This document shows, piece by piece, positions 1-7,779 of a stretch of DNA of 36,319 nucleotides. Position 1 is the stretch's first letter, and each line of letters starts with the position of its first letter. The DNA comes from an uncultured Pseudomonadota bacterium (GTDB taxonomy: Bacteria > Pseudomonadota > Gammaproteobacteria > Burkholderiales > SG8-39). The notes below the pieces were generated by a model that saw nothing but the letters and a program-made list of their open reading frames with translations, ran no database searches and was not told the DNA's origin. A program made the position numbers and the translations under genes. The DNA is taken from NCBI GenBank assembly GCA_903834835.1, contig CAILKO010000040.1, forward strand, positions 1-36,319. The letters are read 5' to 3'.

Positions 1-320
1 CCGTGGTACGGGCAGGTCAGCGTGCCCTTGAAGTGCGTGTCCCCGTAGGACAGGAACGCACCGCGGTGCGTGCACAGGTGGTGGACGGCGACGACTTCGT
101 CCTTCTCGTCGCGGAAGAACACCACCCGTTCGCCCAGCAGCGTTACTTCCACCGGCTTCTTGCGCCCGACGCGCTTCTCGGCCAGTGCCGGATACCAGTA
201 TTCCTTCAGACCGAGCTCCGGAATGCGCTCCCGCGTGCCGAGCGGCTTTTCCTTGCGCTTGCTTTCAGCGGATTGGTCGGTTTCTACGGTGGAAAGATCG
301 CCGTCGCTCACTGAGCCCAT
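1..320 (-). CDS. Rieske [2Fe-2S] oxygenase, N-terminal part (runs off the window)
   Basis: Reading the minus strand from the ATG at 318-320 gives 106 codons that stay open to the window edge. The product has a charged, low-complexity N-terminus (about residues 1-35), then a Rieske domain with the cluster ligands C83-T-H85 and C103-P-Y-H106, separated by the usual 17 residues. This CxH...CxxH pattern marks the electron-entry domain of ring-hydroxylating or demethylating oxygenases; the catalytic mononuclear-iron domain would lie beyond base 1. The start is supported by a strong AGGAGG at 325-330, four bases before the ATG. It lies 135 bases downstream of the molybdenum hydroxylase gene on the same strand and may be cotranscribed. 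The substrate cannot be inferred. A free-standing Rieske ferredoxin is the alternative, less likely because of the long leader and its proline/tryptophan-rich YWYPAL segment. Confidence 0.82.
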   Translation of the reverse strand, partial: MGSVSDGDLSTVETDQSAESKRKEKPLGTRERIPELGLKEYWYPALAEKRVGRKKPVEVTLLGERVVFFRDEKDEVVAVHHLCTHRGAFLSYGDTHFKGTLTCPYH

Positions 321-425
321 GAGGCCTCCTAGATAGCTTTGAGTTGCTGTGCCGGATTACTGCGAGGGAATTCCCGCGATTCTACCGCCATCGCGTGTGC
401 ACGGGCCAGCCCGGAACGCCCGAAA

Positions 426-446
426 ACCCCTTTAAATCACAGGGGT
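426..446 (-). terminator. Weak hairpin with short T tract between the Mo hydroxylase and Rieske genes
   Basis: A six-base-pair stem (ACCCCT / AGGGGT) with a nine-base loop begins 10 bases after the molybdenum hydroxylase stop codon. On the minus strand it is followed by TTTT. It could reduce read-through into the Rieske gene, but the stem is short, so this is a weak call. Confidence 0.3.
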
Positions 447-455
447 ACTGCCCGT

Positions 456-2759
456 TCAGGCCACCTTGCGGGCACCGCGCAGGGCTTCCCAGACCCGGAC
501 CGGGCTGGCGGGAAAATCGAAGTGCGACACACCGCCCTGGCGCATGGCATCCCCGAGAGCGCACCCCAGCACGGCCAATGCAGCGGTCGTGCCAGCCTCC
601 CCGGCCCCTTTGGCTCCGATTTCGTTTGCCGGGGAAGGACGTGAGCGATCCACAAGGACCATCTCCGGGAACAGGTCTGCTCGCGGCATCACGTAGTCCA
701 TGAATGTCGCCGTGACCATTTGCCCCGTGGCCCGGTCGTAGATCCCGTGTTCGCCGAATACCTGGCCAGCCGCCTGCGCAATACCACCCTGAATCTGGCC
801 TTTCAGCAGAGTCTCGTTCAGCATCCTGCCGCAGTCGTCGATGCCGAAGTAACGGGTCAACTCAGCAACGCCGGTTTCGGGATCGATCTCGATCTCCGCC
901 ACATGCACGCCGTTCGGAAAGGTGGTCGAAGCAGGCGTTTCACCGGTCCCGTCCAGCGGATGCGGCGATGTCCCGGCATGCCGACGGGCGAGATCGAGCA
1001 GCGCGATGCGGCGGTCGGTGCCCTTTACAACGTAGTTGCCCTCGACGAATTCCACGTCCTGAACAGCTGCTTCGAGCGCATCCGCGGCGAGCGCCAGGCC
1101 ACGCGCGATAACCTCCTTCGCGCCGCTTTGCACTGCCCCCCCCACCATGAACGAAGTCCGGGAGCCGATCGAGCCACCGCCGATAAGCGCGGGTCCGCCA
1201 GGGTCGCTCGCACGAAGAGTGATGCATTCGGCGGGAATGCCGAGAATGCGGCTCATGACTTCGGGAAAGACGGTTTCGTGCCCCTGGCCAGACGCACCCG
1301 AGAGGCTGTGTATCACCACACCCTCGCCGTCGAAGCGCACTGCAACCTGTTCCTTCGGCGGCGCCGCGCCGCCCGAGGGTTCGATGAACACCGCGCAACC
1401 GGCTCCCAACAGCCGGCCCCGCGCGCGCGCTTTGTCCCGGCGCGCAGAAAACCCGTTCCAGTCAGACAGACGCAGTGCTTCCTCCAGCATGCCTGGGAAA
1501 TCCGCACTGTCGTAGACCACGCCGATCGGCGTCTTGTAGGGAAAGGCATCCGCCGGTATCAGATTGCGGCGGCGAAGCTCGATGCGGTCGATCCCCGACT
1601 CGACGGCGGCCCGGTCCACCAGCTGCTCGACCAGGTAGCTGATGTCGGGACGACCGGCGCCCCGGTAGGCTGTGATCGGACTCGTGTTGGTAAAGACCAT
1701 CCGGTGCAGGCCATATGCAAGGGGAATCCGGTATGCCCCGGTGATGCCCGAGCGAGGATTGCCGAAGCCGGAGATCGCGCCGCCCTCGCTCGGATAGGCA
1801 CCCTGGTCGACGATGAAACGCGTCCGGATCGCGAGAAAGTTGCCGTTCGCGTCGAGCGCGAGCTCGCCCCGCATGCGCAGGCTTCGGCCGTGATAGTCGC
1901 TCAGGAAGGTTTCGGTGCGCGACCCCGTCCACTTCACCGGCCGACCGAGTCGGCGGGAGGCAAGCATGCTCGCCGCGTACTCCGCATAGGCCCCGAAACG
2001 GATACCGAAGGCGCCGCCCACGTCCTGGGCATGGCATCGAATACGATCGCCCGGCACGCCGCTGTAGGTGGCGAGCGTCATGCGCAGGAAGTTGATGCCC
2101 TGCGAGCTCGAATAGAAATCGTAGGTGTCGGTAGCCGCATCCCATGCAGCGAGACAGGACCTCGGCTCCATCGGGTTGCCCACCAGGCGCTGTGAATCCA
2201 GTTCCGCGCGCACGACCCGCGCCGCCCCGGCAAAAGCCTGCGCAACCGCCGCTTCATCGCCGTAATCGATCTCGAAGCAGACATTGCCCGGCACGTCCTC
2301 ATGCACGTTCGACGCACCGGCCGCCATGGCGTCGTCCACATCGACCACGGCTGGCAGATCTTCGAACTCAACCGCGATCAACTCCGCCGCATCGGCAGCG
2401 ATCATGGCCGATTCCGCCACCACCATGGCGATGTTCTCGCCGACATAGCGCACCTTCTCCTGGGCAAGCGCGTAGCGCGGCGGATTGCGGAGCTTCTGCC
2501 CGTCCCGTCCCGGCAGCGACATCATGCTTGGCGGCGCGATCAGCTTCGCCTCGCGCGCGTCCTCGCCCGTCAGGACAGCCAGCACACCGGGATGGGCGCG
2601 CGCAGCCGAAACATCCAGCGAAACGATACGTGCGTGGGCCCGATCCGAACGCAGAAATGCGGCGTGGGCCTGTCCAGGCAGGTTCCAGTCGGAGGTATAG
2701 CGGCCCGCGCCGCTGACGAGACGCGTGTCTTCGCGCCTTCCGGTGTATGGCTGGGTCAT
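456..2759 (-). CDS. Xanthine dehydrogenase/CoxL-family molybdopterin-binding large subunit (form II)
   Basis: At 767 residues this has the normal length for the large, molybdenum-carrying subunit of the xanthine oxidase family, which hydroxylates or oxidises its substrate at a Mo-pterin centre. Visible motifs are the N-terminal a/b-hammerhead (about 15-130), QDVGGAFG at 245-252, AYRGAGR at 364-370, GQGHET at 491-496 and GAKGAGEAG around 716-724, with the presumed catalytic Glu721. Form I CO dehydrogenases carry AYxCSFR at the 364 position, including a Cys that binds copper. Here that Cys is absent, so CO oxidation is unlikely and the substrate is unknown. The start has AAGGGGA about eight bases upstream. 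CoxD, CoxE and CoxG-type genes diverge from its 5' side, suggesting that they mature this enzyme. The small FeS and medium FAD subunit genes are not adjacent on either visible side, which is unusual. Confidence 0.9.
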   Translation of the reverse strand: MTQPYTGRREDTRLVSGAGRYTSDWNLPGQAHAAFLRSDRAHARIVSLDVSAARAHPGVLAVLTGEDAREAKLIAPPSMMSLPGRDGQKLRNPPRYALAQEKVRYVGENIAMVVAESAMIAADAAELIAVEFEDLPAVVDVDDAMAAGASNVHEDVPGNVCFEIDYGDEAAVAQAFAGAARVVRAELDSQRLVGNPMEPRSCLAAWDAATDTYDFYSSSQGINFLRMTLATYSGVPGDRIRCHAQDVGGAFGIRFGAYAEYAASMLASRRLGRPVKWTGSRTETFLSDYHGRSLRMRGELALDANGNFLAIRTRFIVDQGAYPSEGGAISGFGNPRSGITGAYRIPLAYGLHRMVFTNTSPITAYRGAGRPDISYLVEQLVDRAAVESGIDRIELRRRNLIPADAFPYKTPIGVVYDSADFPGMLEEALRLSDWNGFSARRDKARARGRLLGAGCAVFIEPSGGAAPPKEQVAVRFDGEGVVIHSLSGASGQGHETVFPEVMSRILGIPAECITLRASDPGGPALIGGGSIGSRTSFMVGGAVQSGAKEVIARGLALAADALEAAVQDVEFVEGNYVVKGTDRRIALLDLARRHAGTSPHPLDGTGETPASTTFPNGVHVAEIEIDPETGVAELTRYFGIDDCGRMLNETLLKGQIQGGIAQAAGQVFGEHGIYDRATGQMVTATFMDYVMPRADLFPEMVLVDRSRPSPANEIGAKGAGEAGTTAALAVLGCALGDAMRQGGVSHFDFPASPVRVWEALRGARKVA

Positions 2760-2883
2760 TCGGAGTCCCCTTGGTGCGGTGGGTGGGAGAGCTGCTGCAG
2801 CGGATTGCGAATGCTACCGGAAAGCGGGCGCGGCCCTGCGAAACCGGAACGCGTGCCGGCCAGTAACCTCCGGAACGGCCGAT

Positions 2884-2889
2884 AGAATA
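2884..2889 (+). promoter_or_regulatory. Possible -10 element (TAGAAT) for the CoxD-E-G genes
   Basis: TAGAAT stands out in the GC-rich 167-base divergent region between the Mo hydroxylase and the CoxD-type gene, about 37 bases before the CoxD start. No convincing -35 lies 16-18 bases upstream, so an activator or an alternative sigma factor might be needed. It may also be chance. Confidence 0.25.
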
Positions 2890-2926
2890 GCCTCCCTCCC
2901 CATCCGCAGCCCCGGGCGACCCCGAC

Positions 2927-3841
2927 ATGACGACAGCTTTGCCGACCTCAATCGATGAAACCGAGCGCATGCTTGCCGCGCGCGACTACCTGGCAGACCG
3001 CAGCCTCGCCACGGCGCTCTACCTCGCCTTCGTCATGAAGCGACCGTTGTTCCTCGAAGGCGAGGCAGGTGTGGGCAAGACCGAGATTGCCAAGGTCGTT
3101 GCGGGTGCGCTAGGCCGCGACCTGATCCGCCTGCAGTGCTACGAAGGCCTGGACATCGCCCAGGCAGCCTACGAGTGGAATTACTCACGCCAGATGATCG
3201 AAATCCGCCTCGCGGAAGCAACCGGCACGAAAACCGCCGCCGCCGCTCGTGAGCAACTCGCCTCGGACATCTTTTCCGAGAAGTTCCTGGTGAAGCGGCC
3301 GCTGGCGCGCGCGCTCGAGGGCAAGCCCGGGAGTTCGCCGGTGCTGCTCATCGACGAACTCGACCGTACCGACGAGCCCTTCGAGGCCTACCTGCTCGAA
3401 GTTCTCTCGGACTGGCAGATCTCGATCCCCGAAATCGGCACGCTCAAGGCGGCCGAGCCGCCTATTGTGGTGATCACATCGAACCGCACACGCGAAATCC
3501 ACGACGCCGTGAAGCGTCGCTGCTTCTACTACTGGGTCGACTATCCTGATGCGCGCCGCGAACTGGACATCCTGCGGCGCAAAGCGCCCGGCGCCTCGGA
3601 GGCGCTGTCGCGCGAAGTCGTGGCCTTTGTGCAGAAGCTGCGCGCCATCGAGCTCTTCAAGCTGCCGGGCGTGGCAGAGACCATCGACTGGGCGAATTGC
3701 CTCGTGGCGCTCGACCGGGTGACGCTGGATCCGGAAACCGTGAACAACACGCTCGGCGTCCTCCTCAAGTACCAGGACGACGTGGAACGCGTAGCCGGCG
3801 AACAGGCGACCCGCCTCGTCGCCGAAGTCCGCGCGGCCTGA
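2927..3841 (+). CDS. coxD: MoxR-family AAA+ ATPase, CoxD-like
   Basis: This 304-residue protein is a compact MoxR/CoxD-type AAA+ ATPase. Walker A is GEAGVGKT at 45-52, Walker B is LLIDELD around 140-146, the sensor-1 Asn lies in VVITSNRTRE (about N186), and arginine-finger candidates are in KRRC near 196-199. In Oligotropha CoxD is a chaperone-like ATPase needed to assemble the sulfur-containing metal centre of apo-CO dehydrogenase; MoxR proteins commonly pair with a VWA partner. Here the VWA gene follows after 31 bases, and a CoxL-type gene lies divergently upstream, so a role in maturing that Mo hydroxylase is the natural inference. No strong ribosome-binding site precedes the ATG. The symbol reflects family and gene order, not a proven CO-oxidising system. 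Confidence 0.85.
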   Translation: MTTALPTSIDETERMLAARDYLADRSLATALYLAFVMKRPLFLEGEAGVGKTEIAKVVAGALGRDLIRLQCYEGLDIAQAAYEWNYSRQMIEIRLAEATGTKTAAAAREQLASDIFSEKFLVKRPLARALEGKPGSSPVLLIDELDRTDEPFEAYLLEVLSDWQISIPEIGTLKAAEPPIVVITSNRTREIHDAVKRRCFYYWVDYPDARRELDILRRKAPGASEALSREVVAFVQKLRAIELFKLPGVAETIDWANCLVALDRVTLDPETVNNTLGVLLKYQDDVERVAGEQATRLVAEVRAA

Positions 3842-3872
3842 ACGCCCCCACGACCACCCGCCCCGGACTCGC

Positions 3873-5132
3873 ATGAGCGGACAGCCGCACATGGCCGGCC
3901 ACCTCGGCGAAAACGTCATGCATTTCGCGCGCCTGCTGCGCGCTGCCGGCCTGCGTATCGGTCCTGACCGCGTGGTCGACTGCGTGCGCGCGCTCGAGCT
4001 TGTGAATCACGAGCGCGCGGATCAATTGGAGGACGAGGCGGGGGCCGGCCGCCTGCGCGAAGACTGGTACTGGACCATGTCGGCGACACTGCTCTCGCGT
4101 CGCGAGCAGCAGCCGATCTATGACGAAGCCTTCAGGGTCTTCTGGCGCGATCCCGGTGAAGTACAGATGCTGCAAGGACCGCAGCAGGGTGCTACCGGTG
4201 AGGCCGCGCGCGCCGAGCCACAGAGCCAGCGTCTGACGGACGCGATGCGCCCGAAGCAGGATCCCGCGGCACAGGAGGAGGAACAAAAACCGGAGCTGGA
4301 CGCGCGGTTCTCGTCCTCTCACCGCGAAGTACTCCAGCAGATGGATTTTGACGGGATGTCCGGCGCGGAACTGGACGAGGCGAAGCGCATGATTGCCCAG
4401 CTGCGCCTGCCCCTGCCCGAAATCCGGACCCGGCGTTACCGACCCGGACCGCGCGGCACGCGGGTCGACCTGCGCGCCAGCCTGCGCGAAAGTCTGCGCG
4501 AGGGTGGCGACGTGATCCCGCTCGTGCGCGGTGCGCCAAGCAAATTGCATCCACCGCTTGTCGTGCTGTGCGACATCTCGGGCTCGATGAATTCCTACGC
4601 GCGCATGTTCCTGCACTTTCTGCACGCGATCACCAACGACCGCGACCGCGTCACTGTGTTCGTATTCGGCACCCGGCTCACAAACATTACGCGCCAGCTG
4701 CGCCACCGCGATGTCGATGTCGCCATGGCGCGCGTGGCCACCTCGATCGCCGACTGGTCGGGCGGCACCCGGATCGGGAACTGTCTGCGCGAGTTCAACT
4801 GGCGCTGGGGGCGACGCGTGCTCGGCCAGAACGCCTGCGTGCTGCTGGTCTCGGACGGACTCGACCGCGAGGCGGGCGAAGGCCTGGGCGAGGAAATGGA
4901 TCGCCTGCACAAATCGTCCCGCGCTATCATCTGGATGAACCCGCTGCTGCGCTATGAGCGATTCGAAGCAAGACCCGCCGGCGTGCGCGCGATGCTGCCG
5001 CACGTCGATCTGTTTCTTCCCGTGCATAATTTGAAGAGCCTCGTGGATCTCGCGAAGGTGCTGAGCACCAGCAACCTGAATCGCGACCGTCGGGGCTCAC
5101 TTGCGAACAAGGAGCACAAATCGTGGAAATGA
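3873..5132 (+). CDS. coxE: VWA-domain protein, CoxE-like
   Basis: This 419-residue soluble protein has an N-terminal helical region (1-110), a charged Gln/Glu-rich linker (about 110-145) and a C-terminal von Willebrand A domain from about 225. The metal-ion-dependent adhesion site is intact: DISGSM gives D234, S236 and S238, with T299 in GGTRIG and D328 in SDGLD. CoxE proteins bind the CoxD ATPase and, as known from the Oligotropha system, take part in maturing the Mo enzyme. The gene lies 31 bases after the ATPase. Its last ten bases overlap the GTG start of the CoxG-type gene, so the three genes form one transcription unit. No signal peptide or membrane segment is seen. Confidence 0.85.
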   Translation: MSGQPHMAGHLGENVMHFARLLRAAGLRIGPDRVVDCVRALELVNHERADQLEDEAGAGRLREDWYWTMSATLLSRREQQPIYDEAFRVFWRDPGEVQMLQGPQQGATGEAARAEPQSQRLTDAMRPKQDPAAQEEEQKPELDARFSSSHREVLQQMDFDGMSGAELDEAKRMIAQLRLPLPEIRTRRYRPGPRGTRVDLRASLRESLREGGDVIPLVRGAPSKLHPPLVVLCDISGSMNSYARMFLHFLHAITNDRDRVTVFVFGTRLTNITRQLRHRDVDVAMARVATSIADWSGGTRIGNCLREFNWRWGRRVLGQNACVLLVSDGLDREAGEGLGEEMDRLHKSSRAIIWMNPLLRYERFEARPAGVRAMLPHVDLFLPVHNLKSLVDLAKVLSTSNLNRDRRGSLANKEHKSWK

Positions 5133-5767
5133 AGGGCGAGCAGCTCATCTCGGCACCGCAGGTCGACGTATGGAAGGCGCTGAACGATCCGGAGATTCTG
5201 AAAGCTTGCGTGCCCGGCTGCGAATCAATCGACCGCAAGTCAGACACCGAGTATGAAGTCCTGATGGTGGCGCGCATCGGCCCGGTCACAGCGAAGTTCA
5301 AGGGCCAGATGGTGCTTTCGGACATCAATCCGCCGAATTCCTACTCGATCGCGTTCAACGGGCAGGGCGGCGCGGCCGGCTTTGCCAAAGGCGGCGCGAG
5401 CGTGCAACTCGCGCCGGAGGGCACTGGCACGAAACTCAGCTACGAGGCGAAGGCGAATGTGGGCGGCAAACTCGCCCAGATCGGCTCGCGCCTCGTCGAC
5501 ATGGCGGCGCGGAAGACTGCGGACGACTTCTTCCAGCGATTCAAGGAAACGGTGTCGAGCGCGAACGCTGCCGCTGAGGCGGCACAGCCTCACGAACACG
5601 GCTCAGGCGATGCGCACGCGAATCATGACGGGCACGCCACGCACGACGACCACCCCGAGCCCGTGGCCGACGATCCTGACAAACCGAAAATAGAGACGAG
5701 TACGCTGATGTTCTTCGCCGCCGGCGCACTGGTCGTGCTGGTCGTGGCGATGTTCACGCTGTTCTGA
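5123..5767 (+). CDS. coxG: CoxG-family SRPBCC protein with His-rich linker and C-terminal membrane anchor
   Basis: This 214-residue protein has an SRPBCC/CoxG fold (about 1-147), including the typical segment GGKLAQIGSRLVDMAA at 114-129. A linker at 157-177 contains seven histidines in 21 residues, and a single hydrophobic segment at 194-214 ends at the C-terminus, so it is probably tail-anchored with its domain in the cytoplasm. CoxG proteins link Mo-type CO dehydrogenase to the membrane, and the SRPBCC pocket suits a hydrophobic ligand such as a quinone. The GTG at 5123 is preferred over the ATG at 5129 because AAGGAG at 5109-5114 is eight bases from the GTG but 14 from the ATG. The ATG would form an ATGA overlap with the preceding stop, so it remains possible. 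The His-rich linker may bind metal, but that is inference. Confidence 0.87.
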   Translation: MEMKGEQLISAPQVDVWKALNDPEILKACVPGCESIDRKSDTEYEVLMVARIGPVTAKFKGQMVLSDINPPNSYSIAFNGQGGAAGFAKGGASVQLAPEGTGTKLSYEAKANVGGKLAQIGSRLVDMAARKTADDFFQRFKETVSSANAAAEAAQPHEHGSGDAHANHDGHATHDDHPEPVADDPDKPKIETSTLMFFAAGALVVLVVAMFTLF

Positions 5768-5792
5768 GGAACGCAGGCGCGCCCCGCAAATT

Positions 5793-5818
5793 AGATAGTA
5801 ACAATTAAGTTACTATCT
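5793..5818. repeat. Palindrome copy 1 (GTAAC-N6-GTTAC family), convergent junction
   Basis: Perfect 10-bp arms, AGATAGTAAC at 5793-5802 and its complement at 5809-5818, flank the six-base loop AATTAA. The element lies 25 bases after the coxG stop and 59 bases from the stop of the opposing small membrane gene. Its arms are identical to the inner ten bases of copy 3 at 21391-21438. It could act as a bidirectional terminator, though no clear T tract follows on either strand, or as a protein-binding site. No flanking direct repeat is present. Confidence 0.8.
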
Positions 5819-5877
5819 TACACACATCAAGGGATTTGCTTCCCTTCTGCTGGATCCGGCCTGCACAAACAGCGCAT

Positions 5878-6156
5878 CTACTGGGAAAAACCGGTAGCCC
5901 AGCGGCTCTTTACCGCGTCCGACTCGGCCGCACTCTTTATGCCGCCTTTTTCGCCGCCGGCATCCTTCACGACAGGCCCAAGTTCGATCGTTGCGGCATG
6001 CGATTCCAGGGACGGCTCCCCGTCCTCCGCTCCACGCACCGCAAGACGGGCCCACACGATCAGCAGCACGGCAAGAATGATGGCGACGAGGCCTACCCAA
6101 GCAACGACCGGATGCTCGGGCTCATGGGATTGGTCTGAAGGCAGATGGAGTCGCAT
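5878..6156 (-). CDS. Small single-TM membrane protein, unknown function
   Basis: The 92-residue product has a short polar N-terminus, one strongly hydrophobic segment (about residues 16-40, from HPVVAWVGL to VWARLAV), and a soluble charged tail of about 50 residues rich in Gly, Ala, Glu and Lys. It is probably an inner-membrane protein of unknown role. GAGGA lies eight bases before the ATG and supports this start. It is codirectional with pmbA, 109 bases downstream, and faces coxG tail to tail. No family was recognised. An overlapping minus-strand frame (5813-6100) is open but lacks a recognisable domain and is not called. Confidence 0.6.
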   Translation of the reverse strand: MRLHLPSDQSHEPEHPVVAWVGLVAIILAVLLIVWARLAVRGAEDGEPSLESHAATIELGPVVKDAGGEKGGIKSAAESDAVKSRWATGFSQ

Positions 6157-6171
6157 GGCGGCGGTCCTCGG

Positions 6172-6264
6172 TTATGACGGGTTGGGCGACTGTTGCACCC
6201 TAGCCAGAGCAGCTTTCATGCCAGTCGCGCCGGAACGATGGATCTCGGCCGCGCAAGCCTGCAT
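6172..6264 (-). CDS. Possible 30-residue small protein directly after pmbA
   Basis: The ATG at 6262-6264 begins one base after the pmbA stop (TGA-C-ATG). It is preceded by GGAG seven bases upstream, within the last pmbA codons. The frame runs 30 codons to TAA at 6172-6174. The peptide starts MQACAAEIH, is mildly basic, and shows no transmembrane segment or known motif. The tight coupling to pmbA and the ribosome-binding site make translation plausible, but the frame is short enough to be chance. Confidence 0.3.
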   Translation of the reverse strand: MQACAAEIHRSGATGMKAALARVQQSPNPS

Positions 6265-6265
6265 G

Positions 6266-7624
6266 TCAGTCTCCGGCAATGGTCATATTATCCACGAGGA
6301 CAGAGCCGGTGGCACGACCACCGCGCACCAAAACGTCGCTTCCGATGGACTGGATGCCCCGATAAACGTCACGCAGATTCCCGGCAATCGTGATTTCTTC
6401 CACGGGGAACGCGATCTTGCCGTTTTCGACCCAATAGCCCGCGGCGCCGCGTGAGTAATCCCCGGTGACCGGGTTCACCCCCTGCCCCATCAGTTCGGTG
6501 ACAAAGAGTCCCGTTCCGAGAAGTTTCAGCATGCCGACAAGGTCCGGGCCGGCTCGGCGCTGACGCAGGACCAGATTGTGCGCCCCCCCCGCGTTCGCCG
6601 TACTCGCCAGACCAAGCTTCCGACCGGAGTAACTGCCGAGGAAATAGCCCCGCACGATACCGTCCGAGACGACACTGCGGTCGCGCGTCGCTACCCCTTC
6701 ATCGTCGAAGGGCGTCGTGCCCATCCCCTGTGGAAGCAGCGGCAACTCGTCGATCTCGATGCCGGTGCTGAATACCTGCCGACCCAGGCTGTCGACGAGA
6801 AAGGAAGCCTTGCGATAAAGACTGGAACCGCTTACCGCCGAGACGAAGTGACCGAGGAGGGAGCCAGCGACCGGCGCCTCAAACAGCACCGGACCCTGTC
6901 GGGTGGTGATCTTGCGTGCACCAAGTCTGGACAGGGTGCGCTCGCCCGCATAGCGCCCGAGCGCCTCGGGTCGCGCAAGACGTTCCGGCAGGCGGTTCGC
7001 GCTGTACCAGTCATCGCGCTGCATCAACCCCTTGTGCTCGGCGATCACCGAGCAGGAAAGCGAATGTCGCGTGCTGGGGTACCCTCCCCGGAAACCGAGG
7101 CTGTTCGCCATCAGGAAATGGGACTGCTGGGTATGGACAGAAGCGCCCTCGGAGTTCGTGATGCGCCGGGACAGCGCGAAGGCGGCTGCCTCGCAGCGTC
7201 GCGCGATGTCGATCGCCGCCTCCGGGTCGAGATCCCAGGGGTGAAACAGGTCCATGTCCTGCACCGCGCGCGGGTAGAGCGCGGCATCGGCCGGGCCGGC
7301 GCAATCGTCCTCTGCCGTGTGACGCGCGATCGCGAGCGCCGCCTCCACCGTCTGGCGGATCGCCGCGTCGCTGAAATCGGATGTGCTCGCATGGCCGCGT
7401 CGGGCATGGGGCCGATCGCCCATGTAGACGGTCACACCCATGCCCTTGTCGCGGTTGTGCTCGATCGTCTCCACGGAGCCCTTGCGCACCGTCACCGTAA
7501 AGCCGTAGCCCTCGGAGACATCGCATTCGCAGGCACTCGCCCCGGCCGCGCGCGCATGCGCCAGCGCGACATCGGACATCTCGTTGAAGCGTTCGGGGCT
7601 GTAGGCAAAACGCGTCTCGGGCAT
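6266..7624 (-). CDS. pmbA: TldE/PmbA, non-catalytic partner of the TldD metalloprotease
   Basis: At 452 residues it matches the family length (about 450). The C-terminal block reads GQGVNPVTGDYSRGAAGYWV followed by ENGKIAFPVEEITIAGNL, a near-diagnostic signature of TldE/PmbA. The zinc-binding HExxxH of TldD is absent, as expected for this subunit. TldD and TldE together form a cytoplasmic protease that degrades unfolded peptides and, in E. coli, processes microcin B17 and degrades the CcdA antitoxin. tldD is not in this window. The gene diverges from darP and mog, an arrangement common in betaproteobacteria. The ATG follows a region without a strong ribosome-binding site. Confidence 0.95.
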   Translation of the reverse strand: MPETRFAYSPERFNEMSDVALAHARAAGASACECDVSEGYGFTVTVRKGSVETIEHNRDKGMGVTVYMGDRPHARRGHASTSDFSDAAIRQTVEAALAIARHTAEDDCAGPADAALYPRAVQDMDLFHPWDLDPEAAIDIARRCEAAAFALSRRITNSEGASVHTQQSHFLMANSLGFRGGYPSTRHSLSCSVIAEHKGLMQRDDWYSANRLPERLARPEALGRYAGERTLSRLGARKITTRQGPVLFEAPVAGSLLGHFVSAVSGSSLYRKASFLVDSLGRQVFSTGIEIDELPLLPQGMGTTPFDDEGVATRDRSVVSDGIVRGYFLGSYSGRKLGLASTANAGGAHNLVLRQRRAGPDLVGMLKLLGTGLFVTELMGQGVNPVTGDYSRGAAGYWVENGKIAFPVEEITIAGNLRDVYRGIQSIGSDVLVRGGRATGSVLVDNMTIAGD

Positions 7625-7764
7625 CGGTATGGTCTTCGGGGAGCAACGGGGTTGAATCGATCGGCCATTCAGTCCCTCGCGCCAATCACCATCGCGCGTG
7701 GAGTTCTCAGGACGCTAGCGGATGCAGATATGGGACCGAGAAGGGACCGAAGCCGAGTTTCGTC

Positions 7765-7770
7765 TATGAT
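7765..7770 (+). promoter_or_regulatory. -10 element TATGAT just before darP
   Basis: TATGAT ends nine bases before the darP ATG, which would place the transcript start about three bases before the start codon. No good -35 hexamer is visible 16-18 bases upstream and no ribosome-binding site precedes the ATG. Both points fit a nearly leaderless transcript, but neither proves it. Confidence 0.4.
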
Positions 7771-7779
7771 AGCAGCGCA

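Noticed and set aside
720..2195. Long plus-strand frame (491 codons) opposite the Mo hydroxylase gene
   Set aside because: It mirrors a well-supported gene, its product is rich in Arg and His with no domain, and such antisense frames are common in GC-rich DNA.
456..2759. True CO dehydrogenase large subunit
   Set aside because: The AYxCSFR active-site loop with the copper-binding Cys is replaced by AYRGAGR.
3765..5027. 420-codon minus-strand frame opposite the CoxE-type gene
   Set aside because: Antisense shadow; the opposite strand encodes an intact VWA domain with its metal site.
5793..5818. Transposon-type MITE with target duplication
   Set aside because: None of the three palindromes has flanking direct repeats and they are much shorter than usual MITEs.
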